Shown here: positions 33,501 through 41,308 of the stretch, in pieces
Layout: the number at the start of each line of letters is the position of its first letter
How positions within the stretch are numbered: position 1 is the stretch's first letter
Assembly: GCA_016196035.1 (NCBI GenBank)
Contig: JACPYM010000008.1
Location: 1-64,000 of the forward strand
Direction: 5' to 3'
Length of the DNA stretch: 64,000 nt
Source: Acidobacteriota bacterium
GTDB taxonomy: Bacteria > Acidobacteriota > Blastocatellia > RBC074
Notes under the pieces: generated by a model
Seen by the model: only the letters and a program-made list of their open reading frames with translations
Told to the model about the DNA's origin: nothing
Databases searched by the model: none
Program-made: the position numbers and the translations under genes

Positions 33501-33875
33501 GGTTTCCGCAACCAGCGAAACCGGCTCCGGGCCTTCCGCGCCAACCGGGCTGTCGAGATCGGCGAGCTTCTGACCGTTGGGGCTGTAAAGCGTGACCAGC
33601 AAATTAACGCCCTGTTGCTCAACCACCGCGCGCATGAACTGCCCGGCGGCAAGTTCGATCTGGTAGGCGTGCGTTTCGCCGCCGCTGATTTCCCGGCTCA
33701 GCGGTTTGCCCAGTTCGAGCGACACATTGTCTTGCGCAAACAAGCGGGCGGGCGGGTGCATCGTCAGCAGGCTCAGGGCCAGCAGACTGGCGCAAAACGC
33801 ACGCCAAACATTCGGGCCGCGGCGGAAGTCGGTCTGAACAGCAGAACTGGCGAGATGGAAACAAGGCTGGCGCAT
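30519..33875 (-). CDS. Exported PPC-TPR-CHAT protein (caspase-like)
   Basis: A 1118-residue protein with a signal peptide (hydrophobic core about residues 27-40, ending L-F-A-Q). Next come a PPC-like beta domain (about 48-150), about ten tetratricopeptide repeats (about 185-570, unit pattern A-L-x-x-Y-x-Q-A-L and L-G-x-x-x-x-A), a helical linker, and a CHAT domain (about 760-1118). The likely caspase-type dyad is His in V-H-F-A-T-H-A and Cys in V-V-L-S-A-C-E-T-A. A low-complexity insertion with LGAKQKQ twice interrupts the CHAT domain near residues 830-870. AGGAG selects the ATG at 33875. Its export, together with the coupled sigma and anti-sigma genes, suggests that it senses or cleaves something in the envelope; this is inference. 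Confidence 0.88.
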   Translation of the reverse strand: MRQPCFHLASSAVQTDFRRGPNVWRAFCASLLALSLLTMHPPARLFAQDNVSLELGKPLSREISGGETHAYQIELAAGQFMRAVVEQQGVNLLVTLYSPNGQKLADLDSPVGAEGPEPVSLVAETSGAYRLQVRPMQQHAPQGRYEVRLEEVRAATPQDKARIIAERAFAEATITYQGSADSVRQGIEKYEKVIPLWQALGDRGQEAVTLSTIGHLYKLLGESRQALAYQQRALPLHQAAGNRSGAAQTLYNMGAVYGELGDPQKALTPYQQALDIYQALGDRSMEAAVFGNMGVIYSGLGEQQQALELFNRALVLKRAMRDPYGEATLLNNIGLVQNYLGESQQALDSYQRALPLYRALNHRAGESTALNNIATLYDDLGDPLKALEFLEQVLELKRATGNRVEEATALNNIAVAYGKLKEHQKALEYYQRALPLSRGARSMEATTLGNLGKTYGDLGDQRKALQFYEQALQLRREIGDRRGEAITLTNQGRAYRGLGEFPKALECFKQALSLRQIISDRSGEAITRYNLAVAQRDLNQLTDAQAQSAAALALVEALRTKVASQGLRTSYLASVQQYYELDIDLLMRLHEQQPAAGYAAVALQTCERAHARSLLELLTEARADLRQGVSSDLLAREHTLQQALDTKAAAQMRLLNGKHTTEQAATAAKEISALTTDYEQVQTEIRRASPRYAALTQPAPLNLNEIQTTVLDADTLLLEYALGEERSWLWAVTPTSIKSFALPKRADIEVAARRVYDSLTARNQAPANETPEQRRRRLEQAAAAYSPAAAALSQVLLSPVAAELGAKRLLIVADSVLQYVPFAALPELGARDWGLGAKQKQLPAAAASDGRLGAKQKQPPAPSPQPLIAAHEIVSLPSASVLAVLRQENASRKSAGKALAVLADPVFQGNDPRLATANATRTGEAEFVRLRFSRAEAEEIASLAPAAQTLKALDFAANRETATSAELGDYRIVHFATHALINQQHPELSGIVLSQVDERGQPRNGFLRLHEIYNLRLSAELVVLSACETALGKEVKGEGMIGLTRGFMYAGAPRVAASLWRTDDRAAAELMKRFYQRMLGEKMTAAAALRAAQVSLWQDKRWETPYYWAVFTLQGEWK
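31277..31400. repeat. Repeat-derived in-frame insertion inside the CHAT gene
   Basis: This stretch contains repeated GGGGCTGGGGGCTAG-type units, two copies of CTGCTTCTGCTTAGCCCCTAA and a C-rich complement, giving an overall inverted-repeat design. Translated, it is a low-complexity segment rich in Gln, Lys, Pro and Ala, with LGAKQKQ twice. It sits between two well-conserved CHAT strands (A-L-P-E-L before, L-I-A-A-H-E-I-V after) and keeps the frame open. It resembles the C-rich intergenic sequence at 7730-7757. Confidence 0.65.
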
Positions 33876-34145
33876 AACTGTGCTCCTGTGTTGAACCTGC
33901 GCATGCGGTTCGCGTCGTTCGTAACCACGCTCAAAGCGCGGGCGACCTTGCAAAAGCTTCGGGCAATCTGTAACTCAAAAAAGTAGGCGTGGCAACTTCA
34001 TGCCCGTCTAAAAGGTGCGGGTTCCTCCGCCTGCCCTTAACATGCCCGAAGCCGCAACAACGCGCGTTTGTGGCCTCAGCAAAGTACGCACTACGGCAAC
34101 GCGCAGGTTTGAGTTGCCGAAATTGTTCGGCATAATCCAGCGCCT

Positions 34146-34460
34146 ATGCCAGACGAAAAACGCTTCCACCGCGTCGCCACCCGCGCCGAAATCACACCAC
34201 AAACCGGCCTGCGAGTGCAGGTCGGGACGCATGAAATCGCCATCTTCAATCGCGCGGGCACTCTTTACGCGCTCGACAACCACTGCCCCCATCGCGGCGC
34301 TTCGCTCGCTGAAGGTTTTGTGGATGGCGGGCGTGTGCTTTGCCCGCTGCACCTATTCGATTTTGATTTGCAGACGGGGATGTGCGGTGCGGTAGGTGAA
34401 TTGAAAGTGATGACGTATGAGGTGAAGGTGGAAAGTGATGAGGTCTTTGTGCTGGTTTGA
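34146..34460 (+). CDS. Rieske [2Fe-2S] ferredoxin-like protein
   Basis: A 104-residue single-domain Rieske protein of the NirD/ferredoxin-component type. Cluster ligands are in C-P-H-R-G-A (about residue 41) and C-P-L-H-L-F-D-F (about 60), the usual C-x-H...C-x2-H set. There is no signal peptide or membrane anchor, so it is a soluble cytoplasmic electron carrier or a subunit of an oxygenase or reductase. No partner enzyme is adjacent. It is transcribed divergently from the CHAT operon across a 270-bp gap. Confidence 0.88.
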   Translation: MPDEKRFHRVATRAEITPQTGLRVQVGTHEIAIFNRAGTLYALDNHCPHRGASLAEGFVDGGRVLCPLHLFDFDLQTGMCGAVGELKVMTYEVKVESDEVFVLV

Positions 34461-34491
34461 ACCGTTTGGTGGAATACAATTTGGCAGCGTT

Positions 34492-34893
34492 TCAACTGCA
34501 CAGCTTATTCAGCCCCCTTGCTTCTACCCAGCCAAAAACACGCTTTAACACCCACCACGGCACACCGGCGACATCCAGTTCGATTTCAATGTCAGAAAAC
34601 TGATCTGTGAAATCCGCGAGCCAGATCGGCCCAACCTGTTCAAGCGATTCGCCTGCCTCGGTACACACTCGGAGAGCAAGCGCATCTTTGGCTCTGAAGG
34701 TGGCGATGCCCTCTGGCGTACTGGAATTGGTGTAGTCTGAATATCGGATGGTGTTCCAGATGACGGGCTGAATTCTCTGATACGCATCGGTTGGGTGGAA
34801 TACGCCCGACACGCCACCCATTGATGGGTCTGTCGGCGTGAGATCAGCCCAACCAACTAGGTCATTACCAGCGAATAGTAGAATTCTTGTCAC
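34492..34893 (-). CDS. Hypothetical protein, 133 aa
   Basis: A soluble protein without signal peptide or membrane segment. It starts MTRILLFAGNDLVGWADL and contains the hydrophobic C-terminal pattern D-V-A-G-V-P-W-W-V-L-K-R-V-F-G-W. I do not recognise a domain. It has alternating strands consistent with a small alpha/beta or beta fold. Its codon and base composition are a little less GC-rich than its neighbours, which could indicate a different origin. It is convergent with the Rieske gene and 66 bp downstream of nadA. Confidence 0.6.
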   Translation of the reverse strand: MTRILLFAGNDLVGWADLTPTDPSMGGVSGVFHPTDAYQRIQPVIWNTIRYSDYTNSSTPEGIATFRAKDALALRVCTEAGESLEQVGPIWLADFTDQFSDIEIELDVAGVPWWVLKRVFGWVEARGLNKLCS

Positions 34894-34959
34894 GGTTGTC
34901 CTTCACGCCAGAGTTCACCAGGGTAGCAGCCGAACTATCAGTTCGCTGGAGATAAGCCA

Positions 34960-36096
34960 TCATTGAATCTGCAACATCCGATCCAACGCCACCCGCGCCC
35001 AGCGCGCCGTCTCGTCATCCACTTTGATCTGATTGACGACGTGGCCCGCCGCCAGATTCTCTAACGACCAGGCCAGATTTTCGGGCGCGATGCGGAACAT
35101 GGTCGCGCACATGCACAAGTCGGGTGCGAGCAGCGTGACCAGCTTGTCGGGGTGCTGTTTCGTCAGGCGATTGACCAGATTCAATTCCGTGCCCACGGCC
35201 CATTGGCTGCCTGCCGGAGCTTCACAAACGGTCTTGATGATGTATTCGGTCGAGCCGTTCAGATCGGCTTTACTGACGACTTCATATTTGCATTCGGGAT
35301 GCACCAGCACCTTAATGCCCGGATGTTCGGCGCGGCGGTCGTCCACGTGACGCGGCAAAAAGCGCCCGTGCACCGAACAGAAACCTTTCCACAAAATCAG
35401 CTTGGCCGCGCGCAACTGCTCCGGCGTGTTGCCGCCCAGTGGTTGGCGCGGGTCCCACACCGCCATACGGTCGAGCGGGATGCCGAACTTGACGCCCGTG
35501 TTGCGGCCCAGATGTTCATCGGGGAAGAAGAACAATTTCTCGCTCTGTCGCAGCGCCCAATCAAACAGCGGCACGGCATTGGATGAAGTGCAAACCACGC
35601 CTTCGTGACGGCCACAAAATGCCTTGATGGCCGCCGATGAATTCATATAGGTGATCGGCAACATTGAGGCGATGCCCAGCTCTTCTAATTGCTCCCAAGC
35701 CGACTCGACCTGTTCGATCTGCGCCATGTCGGCCATCGAACAGCCCGCCGCCAGATCGGGCAGGATGACCTGCTGCTGCGCGCCGCTCAGGATGTCCGCC
35801 GATTCGGCCATGAAATGCACGCCGCAAAACACGATGTAATCGGCGTCGGGGCGCGTGTTGGCCTGCTGCGCCAGTTTGAACGAATCACCCGTGAAATCGG
35901 CGTGGCAGACGACATCGTCGCGCTGATAGTGATGCCCCAGAATCACGACGCGGTCGCCGAGCGCGCGCTTGGCCGCTTGGATGCGGTCGTAAAGTTCATG
36001 TTCGCCCAGGCTCAGATAGTCTTCGATTTTTTTCACGCCGCCCGGATTCATCGTGACGTGCGGAGCGTAGGTTGGTGTCGCGGTTGTCGTGCTCAT
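34960..36096 (-). CDS. nadA: Quinolinate synthase
   Basis: A 378-residue NadA, which condenses iminoaspartate with dihydroxyacetone phosphate to quinolinate in de novo NAD synthesis, using a [4Fe-4S] cluster. Visible are V-I-L-G-H-H-Y-Q-R near residue 55, cluster-type cysteines in V-F-C-G-V-H-F-M-A-E, V-V-C-T-S-S-N and H-P-E-C-K-Y, and a further C-M-C near residue 330. Length is normal for the longer NadA class. An excellent AGGAGG site precedes the ATG at 36096. No nadB or nadC is adjacent. Two operator-like palindromes lie 24-65 nt upstream of the start. Confidence 0.95.
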   Translation of the reverse strand: MSTTTATPTYAPHVTMNPGGVKKIEDYLSLGEHELYDRIQAAKRALGDRVVILGHHYQRDDVVCHADFTGDSFKLAQQANTRPDADYIVFCGVHFMAESADILSGAQQQVILPDLAAGCSMADMAQIEQVESAWEQLEELGIASMLPITYMNSSAAIKAFCGRHEGVVCTSSNAVPLFDWALRQSEKLFFFPDEHLGRNTGVKFGIPLDRMAVWDPRQPLGGNTPEQLRAAKLILWKGFCSVHGRFLPRHVDDRRAEHPGIKVLVHPECKYEVVSKADLNGSTEYIIKTVCEAPAGSQWAVGTELNLVNRLTKQHPDKLVTLLAPDLCMCATMFRIAPENLAWSLENLAAGHVVNQIKVDDETARWARVALDRMLQIQ

Positions 36097-36119
36097 GCTT
36101 CCTCCTGCTTGTTTTGGTT

Positions 36120-36162
36120 AGTGTACTTTGTACACCGCAGGCAAAGTGTACTGGTGACACTA
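36120..36162. promoter_or_regulatory. Two tandem operator-like palindromes upstream of nadA
   Basis: Site 1 is GTGTAC-TTT-GTACAC (36121-36135), a perfect dyad. Site 2 is AGTGTAC-TGG-TGACACT (36145-36161), a near-perfect dyad sharing AGTGTACT with site 1. Their centres are 25 bp apart and both lie just upstream of the nadA ribosome-binding site. This is the position expected of an NAD-responsive repressor such as NrtR or NiaR. I cannot assign the regulator from the motif alone. Confidence 0.55.
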
Positions 36163-36257
36163 AGTCTGCGCAAGTGGATTTTTGGTTGAAGGGGATTAAA
36201 GAAAGATTGTGCTGAAATTGATCGAACTTTTGCTTGGCGAAGCGACACAGATAGCCA

Positions 36258-37613
36258 TCAACTCTCTTGTCCCCGATTGATGCCGAGCGCCTTCATGCGC
36301 CGGTAAAGATGGCTGCGATCAATGCCCATCAGTTCAGCCGTGCGCGTAATGTGGCCTTCGGTTTCGGCCAGTTTGCGCAGAATGTATTCGCGTTCATAAG
36401 TCTCAGCGGCCGCGCGGTAAGAGTCGAAATTGTAGCTGGACGCGGGCGGCACCTCGGCCCCCAGAATCGGCAGGTCGTCGGCTTCGATCTGTGGCCGCGC
36501 GTGCATGATGATGACGCGCTCGACCGTGTTGCGCAGTTCGCGCACGTTGCCGGGCCAACTGTAACTTTGCATCCGCTCAATAGCCGAAGGTTTGAACTCT
36601 TTGGGCGGGCGGCCATTGGCGACCGAAAATTCGCGGCGGAAGTGTTCGACCAGCAGCGGCACGTCTTCCAGCCGTTCGCGCAACGGCGGGATTTCAAACG
36701 GGATGACGTTCAGGCGATAAAACAGATCAGCGCGAAAGGCGCCGCTCTCGATTTCTTCTTCCAGCTTCTTGTTGGTGGCGGCGATCACACGCACATCCAC
36801 GTTGACCGTCGCTTCTGATCCCACTGGCTCGAAGCGTTGCTCTTCCAGGGCGCGCAAAACTTTGGATTGCGTCCTCAGACTCATATCGCCGACTTCATCG
36901 AGAAAGAGCGTCGCGCCATCGGCCCGCTCGAACTTGCCGCGCTTGGCCTGGGTCGCGCCGCTGAACGCGCCTTTGAGGTGGCCAAAGAGTTCCGATTCGA
37001 TCAACTCTTCTGGGATCGCGGCGCAATTCACTTCGACGAAGGGTTTGCTGGCGCGCAGGGATTGAGCGTGCAGCGCGCGTGCGACCAGTTCTTTGCCGGT
37101 GCCCGATTCGCCATACAACAGCACGCGCCCGCTGGTCGGCGCGGCGTAACGAATCTGCTGGCGCAAGGCGCGCATCGGCACCGATTCGCCGATCATCGCG
37201 TAGCCGCGTTCGAGTTGGGCCTGCAATTCGGAGTTGGCAGTTTCGAGTTCGCGCTGGCGAATTGCGTTCTTGATGGTCAGCACGGTCTTTTCGAGCGCCA
37301 AGGGTTTTTCGATGAAATCGTAAGCGCCCAGCTTGGTCGCGCGCACGGCGGTCTCGATGCGCCCGTGGCCTGAGATCATCACGACGCTGACATCGGGATA
37401 GGCCGCTTTGATGCGCGCCAGTGTTTCCAACCCATCCATGCCCGGCATCCAAACGTCCAGCAGCACGCAGGCAAACAAGCGGCGTTCGAGCGCGTGCAAA
37501 GACTCTTCGCCACTTGCCACGGCAGTGACGCTGAAACCTTCGTCTTCGAGCACGCCGGTCAGCGATTGGCGGATGCCGGGTTCGTCATCCACGATTAATA
37601 TCGAATGGGCCAT
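36258..37613 (-). CDS. NtrX/NtrC-family sigma54-dependent response regulator
   Basis: A 451-residue protein with a receiver domain (Asp pair in V-D-D-E, phospho-Asp in L-D-V-W-M-P-G-M-D-G, Lys in E-K-P), an AAA+ domain (Walker A G-E-S-G-T-G-K-E-L, Walker B A-T-L-F-L-D-E-V-G) and a Fis-type HTH at the C-terminus (G-H-I-T-R-T-A-E-L-M-G-I-D-R-S). The sigma54-contact loop reads G-A-F-S-G-A, with Ser in place of the usual Thr of GAFTGA. The start at 37613 gives a normal N-terminus. It is downstream of the histidine kinase and separated from it by a long hairpin element. It should activate sigma54 promoters on phosphorylation. Confidence 0.9.
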   Translation of the reverse strand: MAHSILIVDDEPGIRQSLTGVLEDEGFSVTAVASGEESLHALERRLFACVLLDVWMPGMDGLETLARIKAAYPDVSVVMISGHGRIETAVRATKLGAYDFIEKPLALEKTVLTIKNAIRQRELETANSELQAQLERGYAMIGESVPMRALRQQIRYAAPTSGRVLLYGESGTGKELVARALHAQSLRASKPFVEVNCAAIPEELIESELFGHLKGAFSGATQAKRGKFERADGATLFLDEVGDMSLRTQSKVLRALEEQRFEPVGSEATVNVDVRVIAATNKKLEEEIESGAFRADLFYRLNVIPFEIPPLRERLEDVPLLVEHFRREFSVANGRPPKEFKPSAIERMQSYSWPGNVRELRNTVERVIIMHARPQIEADDLPILGAEVPPASSYNFDSYRAAAETYEREYILRKLAETEGHITRTAELMGIDRSHLYRRMKALGINRGQES

Positions 37614-37629
37614 AAGTTCAGTGCTTGGC

Positions 37630-37754
37630 CCTGGGAGCGCAGGCATCTCTGCCTGCTATAAAAGAAGTCGCGCAGCCTTCCTTATCCCTGATCTGGGAAG
37701 AAGGAAGGCTTCGCCACTTTTTATAAAACAGGCAAGGGTGCCTGCGCTCCCAGG
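37630..37754. repeat. Long intergenic hairpin, family A copy 2
   Basis: CCTGGGAGCGCAGGCA (37630-37645) and TGCCTGCGCTCCCAGG (37739-37754) are exact complements, and pairing continues inward (TATAAAA-AAGT). It shares its outer arms and the GCGCAGCCTTCC interior with the element at 12106-12244. It lies between the kinase stop (37764) and the regulator start (37613) of what should be one operon. Confidence 0.85.
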
Positions 37755-37763
37755 TTTATACGT

Positions 37764-40004
37764 TCAATTATTCAACGGCAACTCAAGCGTGAAGCGGGCG
37801 CCGCGCGGCAGGTTTTCGCTCACGCGGATGCGCCCCTGATGTTCGGCCACGATACGGCTAACGATGGCCAGCCCCAAGCCGGTGCCGCGTTTGCGCGTCG
37901 AAAAGTATGGGTCAAAGATACGTTCGCGGTCAGCGGGCACAATGCCGGGGCCGGTGTCGGCGACGGTCAGTTCCAGCGCATCGCGGTCGGCGAGTTCGCG
38001 CGTTTCAACCGTGATGCGGCGTTCGTGTTGCGCATCGTTGCTGCTGGAGATTGCCTCAGCAGCATTATCAATCAAGTTGACCAATACGCGTTTGAGCTGT
38101 TCGGGATCGAGCCAGACCGATGGTAAATCAGAAGCCAGCCGCGTTTCCAAGCGCACACCATCCAACCGTTCGTCATAAAGTTTGAGCGCGCCCGCGACCA
38201 CGACATTCAACGAACTGAGTTCGAGTTGTGCGTTAGGCAAACGAGCGAAAGTCGAAAATTCATCCACCATGCGTTGCAGCGTCTCGACCTCGGTGCCGAT
38301 CAACGTCGTGCATTCGCGCACCAGCTTTGACTGGCGTTCGGTCAGATTGGACGGCGAACCATTCGAGCCATTCGTACCATCTGCGTTCAGCAACAGGTTT
38401 TTCGCCAGCCGATCTGCGGACAAACGAATCGGCGTCAGCGGATTTTTGATCTCGTGCGCCATGCGGCGGGCGACCTCGCTCCAGGCGGCGCGGCGTTGGG
38501 CTTCGATCAGTTCGCTTAAATCTTCCAGCACGATGACCGCGCCGCGCGTTTGGCCCGCCGGATCGTGCAGCGCCGTGACCGTGATGGCGGCGTCGAGCTT
38601 GGCATTGTTGGCAAGCGTGAAATGGACTTCGCGCGTGACCGAATTGACGCGGGCGGCGCGGCGCGTCATACGGCGTAACTCTTCGCGTTGCTCTTCGGGC
38701 AGCAGCGCGCCCAGTGCTACGCCGGATTCGGGCGGCGCATCCAGATGCAATAGGCGTTGCGCCGCCGGATTGATCGTCGTGATGTTGCTGTGTTCGTCCA
38801 GCGAGATCACGCCCGCCGAGAGGCTTTGCAAAATGGTTTCGATGTAGCGGCGGCGCTCTTCCAGCGTGCGCCGGTTGGACGACATTTCCGCCGTCATCTC
38901 ATTGAACGACGTGGCCAGCGCGGCCAATTCGTCATCGCCCACGACGCTGGCGCGATAATCCAGATCGCCTTGCCGTATGTGTTGCGTTGCTTGCGCCAGT
39001 TGTTGCACCGGATCGGCGATGCCGCGCGCGACATAGAGCGCCAGCCAGAAGGCGATGAACAGCACCAGCAGCGTCAGCAGCAAGAGCGTTTGCATTGAAG
39101 TCTGGCGAATGGCGCGTTTGTCGCTTTTGAGTTTTTCGTAAGTCGTCTCGACCTCGCGGATGCGGTTGATGTTGTTGGCGAAATCTTCTTCGGCTGGCTG
39201 GGCGATGACAAAGGCGCCGCCCTGTTCGGTGGGCACGGCGGCGACCAAATGGATCGTGGCTTTGCCCTGCGCCGCCGATTCGGTCAATTCGGCGCTGAAA
39301 CGTGCGCCCTGCAAGGCCTTTGCGCGCGCTGCCAGCCAAGTCTGGCGAAACTTGTCGGAAAGCTGCCGGGGATCGAGCTGGCCATGCTGGGCGATGATTT
39401 GTCCGTCTTTGTCGTGCAATTGCCCCAGTTCCAGATGCTGCGTGGCGGCCTCTTTGCCAAGGATCGCGAAACGTTGTTCGGGCGCGGCGTGCAAAAGCAT
39501 ACGGCTAATCGTCTCGGCGGTGCGTTCCAACCCTTCGCGTTCGCCTTTGAGATATTGCGACTGGATGTAAAGCGCATTGGAGAGCATCTCGTCCGCCGGT
39601 AAGCTGAACCATTTCTCCAGGCTGCGATTGAGAAAGCCGTAGGCCCCGAAAAACATAAACGTCACCGGCAACAACGACAGTACGACCGAATAAAACACCA
39701 GCCGCTGTTTGAACCGCGCCCCCGACTTGCCCGCTTGCTGTTCGCGGCGCAACTTGATGATGTTGCGTACAAACACCATCAGCAACACCACAAAGGCCAG
39801 GAAGTTGAACGTCGAGAGCGCAAAGAGAATATACGTGCCGCTGGCCGTATCCGGACGCACCCAGGGCAGCGTGTCGAAGGCTTGCTGAACGAACAGCAGC
39901 GTAAACAGCAGGCCCGTGATGACCGCCAACACCACAATGCGCGTGCGGCGGCGCTGGATGCGGCGCGCGAGTTGTTCATCGGTTTGCGTGGCGGGTGTGT
40001 TCAT
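37764..40004 (-). CDS. NtrY-like sensor histidine kinase
   Basis: A 746-residue membrane kinase with three N-terminal helices (about residues 22-42, 58-78 and 103-123), a periplasmic sensing segment (about 125-300), a fourth helix (about 310-330), HAMP, then a PAS domain (about 395-490). HisKA has the phospho-His in R-R-M-A-H-E-I-K-N-P-L-T-P. The ATPase domain has the N box N-L-I-D-N-A-A-E-A, V-A-D-T-G-P-G-I and the G-T-G-L-G-L-A-I box. The multi-helix N-terminus and HEIKNPLTP match NtrY. It should phosphorylate the downstream NtrX-like regulator; the signal is unknown, although nitrogen or envelope/redox cues are usual for NtrYX. Confidence 0.9.
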   Translation of the reverse strand: MNTPATQTDEQLARRIQRRRTRIVVLAVITGLLFTLLFVQQAFDTLPWVRPDTASGTYILFALSTFNFLAFVVLLMVFVRNIIKLRREQQAGKSGARFKQRLVFYSVVLSLLPVTFMFFGAYGFLNRSLEKWFSLPADEMLSNALYIQSQYLKGEREGLERTAETISRMLLHAAPEQRFAILGKEAATQHLELGQLHDKDGQIIAQHGQLDPRQLSDKFRQTWLAARAKALQGARFSAELTESAAQGKATIHLVAAVPTEQGGAFVIAQPAEEDFANNINRIREVETTYEKLKSDKRAIRQTSMQTLLLLTLLVLFIAFWLALYVARGIADPVQQLAQATQHIRQGDLDYRASVVGDDELAALATSFNEMTAEMSSNRRTLEERRRYIETILQSLSAGVISLDEHSNITTINPAAQRLLHLDAPPESGVALGALLPEEQREELRRMTRRAARVNSVTREVHFTLANNAKLDAAITVTALHDPAGQTRGAVIVLEDLSELIEAQRRAAWSEVARRMAHEIKNPLTPIRLSADRLAKNLLLNADGTNGSNGSPSNLTERQSKLVRECTTLIGTEVETLQRMVDEFSTFARLPNAQLELSSLNVVVAGALKLYDERLDGVRLETRLASDLPSVWLDPEQLKRVLVNLIDNAAEAISSSNDAQHERRITVETRELADRDALELTVADTGPGIVPADRERIFDPYFSTRKRGTGLGLAIVSRIVAEHQGRIRVSENLPRGARFTLELPLNN

Positions 40005-40135
40005 CTTGAGTGCCTTGTAAATGTTTAGGAAAGTTGCGCCCGTGGATTCTAGCGCAGCGTTTGGAAGCGCGGCAATCTATGTTCAATAACCGCATCTTGC
40101 CCAGCCAGCAACCACGCACCTATGATGCGGCGCGT

Positions 40136-41086
40136 ATGAGCCTTTTCATCCACCCGCAAACCGGATTGTTACGCAGCGGCTGGCGTGTGCTGGGGTTTGT
40201 GTCCATTGCCGTGCTGCCACGCATTGCGGCGGCGTTCGTTACCCTCCCAGCGCCTGCGACGGCGAAGACCGAAGCTGTCTTTGAGATGAGCGGCGCAATG
40301 ATCGTGGTTTATCTGGCGCTGGTCATTTGGGTCGCACTGGTGTCGTGGTTCTGTCTGCACTTTCTGGAAGGGTTGCGTTTCGGCGCGCTCGGCTATGCAC
40401 TGCATCGCGGCTGGTGGCGCGATGTCTTGCTGGGGTTGGCGATGAGCGTGTTGATGATCGTCGTGGTCGTCGCGCTGCAAACCCTGAGCGGCGGCACAAA
40501 ATTGCAATTCAATCCGCTGGGCTGGCGCACGTTGATTGGCGGCTTCACACTGGCGAGTGGCTTGCTGTTGATGGCGGCGGTGTTTGAAGAAATTGTCTTT
40601 CGTGGCTATGCCTTTCAAACACTGTTACGCGATGTCCCGGCGGTCGTGCCAATGGTCTTACTCGCGTTGGTCTTCGGTTTGGCGCATTGGTCGAATCCCA
40701 ACCGGACGCTGTTTTCGGCTATCAACACAGCGTTGGCGGGCGTGTGGCTGGCGGTCGCCTATCTGAAAACACGCAGCTTGTGGTTTCCGACGGCGCTGCA
40801 TTTCGGCTGGAATTGGACGATGGGCTTGTGCTTTGGCTTGCCGATTAGCGGCCTGCCGTTGCGCAATTCGTTGTTGCTTTCAACCGATCAAGGGCCGCGC
40901 TGGTTGACGGGCGGCAGTTATGGTTGCGAGGGCGGCGTGCCCGCGACCATTATTTTCGCGCTCGCCACGCTTTTGATTTGGCGCGCCGGGTGGTTACGGG
41001 CGACGCCGGAGATGGTTTCGGCTACGGCTCAATGCGCACCGGAAACCGAAGCACCGCTCAAACTCGGTCTCAATGAACCTGCTTGA
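40136..41086 (+). CDS. CPBP (CAAX/bacteriocin-processing) family intramembrane metalloprotease
   Basis: A polytopic membrane protein of 316 residues (335 if started at ATG 40079). The Abi/CPBP motifs are present: E-E-I-V-F-R-G-Y (EExxxR, about residue 162), F-G-L-A-H-W (FxxxH) and L-H-F-G-W-N-W with the third metal-ligand His and Asn. Around eight hydrophobic helices are visible. I chose ATG 40136 because S-L-F-I-H-P-Q-T-G-L-L-R-S-G-W-R matches the family's usual N-terminus. No strong ribosome-binding site separates the options. It is divergent from the NtrY-like kinase and upstream of pckA by 222 bp. Its substrate is unknown. Confidence 0.85.
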   Translation: MSLFIHPQTGLLRSGWRVLGFVSIAVLPRIAAAFVTLPAPATAKTEAVFEMSGAMIVVYLALVIWVALVSWFCLHFLEGLRFGALGYALHRGWWRDVLLGLAMSVLMIVVVVALQTLSGGTKLQFNPLGWRTLIGGFTLASGLLLMAAVFEEIVFRGYAFQTLLRDVPAVVPMVLLALVFGLAHWSNPNRTLFSAINTALAGVWLAVAYLKTRSLWFPTALHFGWNWTMGLCFGLPISGLPLRNSLLLSTDQGPRWLTGGSYGCEGGVPATIIFALATLLIWRAGWLRATPEMVSATAQCAPETEAPLKLGLNEPA

Positions 41087-41308
41087 TTGCTGGTTGGTAT
41101 TACCACCTGTGACCACGCCAAACGCATTCACTTTTCCGCGCTGATTGGCTATCTTGCCCACGTAATAAAAATTCTAAATGCCCTCATTACTGCGGGTGAT
41201 TGCGTTATCCACCCACACGAACAAGGCAAAACACGAAATCATCATTTCTGGCGCGAGAACCAAGCGCGCTGATGACAATCGCAACGTCATTCAACAAAGG
41301 AGCGGTTT

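Noticed and set aside
30519-33875. CHAT protein considered as part of a CRISPR/gasdermin-type defence system
   Set aside because: It carries a signal peptide and a PPC domain, and its neighbours are sigma and anti-sigma genes. No Cas, gasdermin or other defence gene is in the window.
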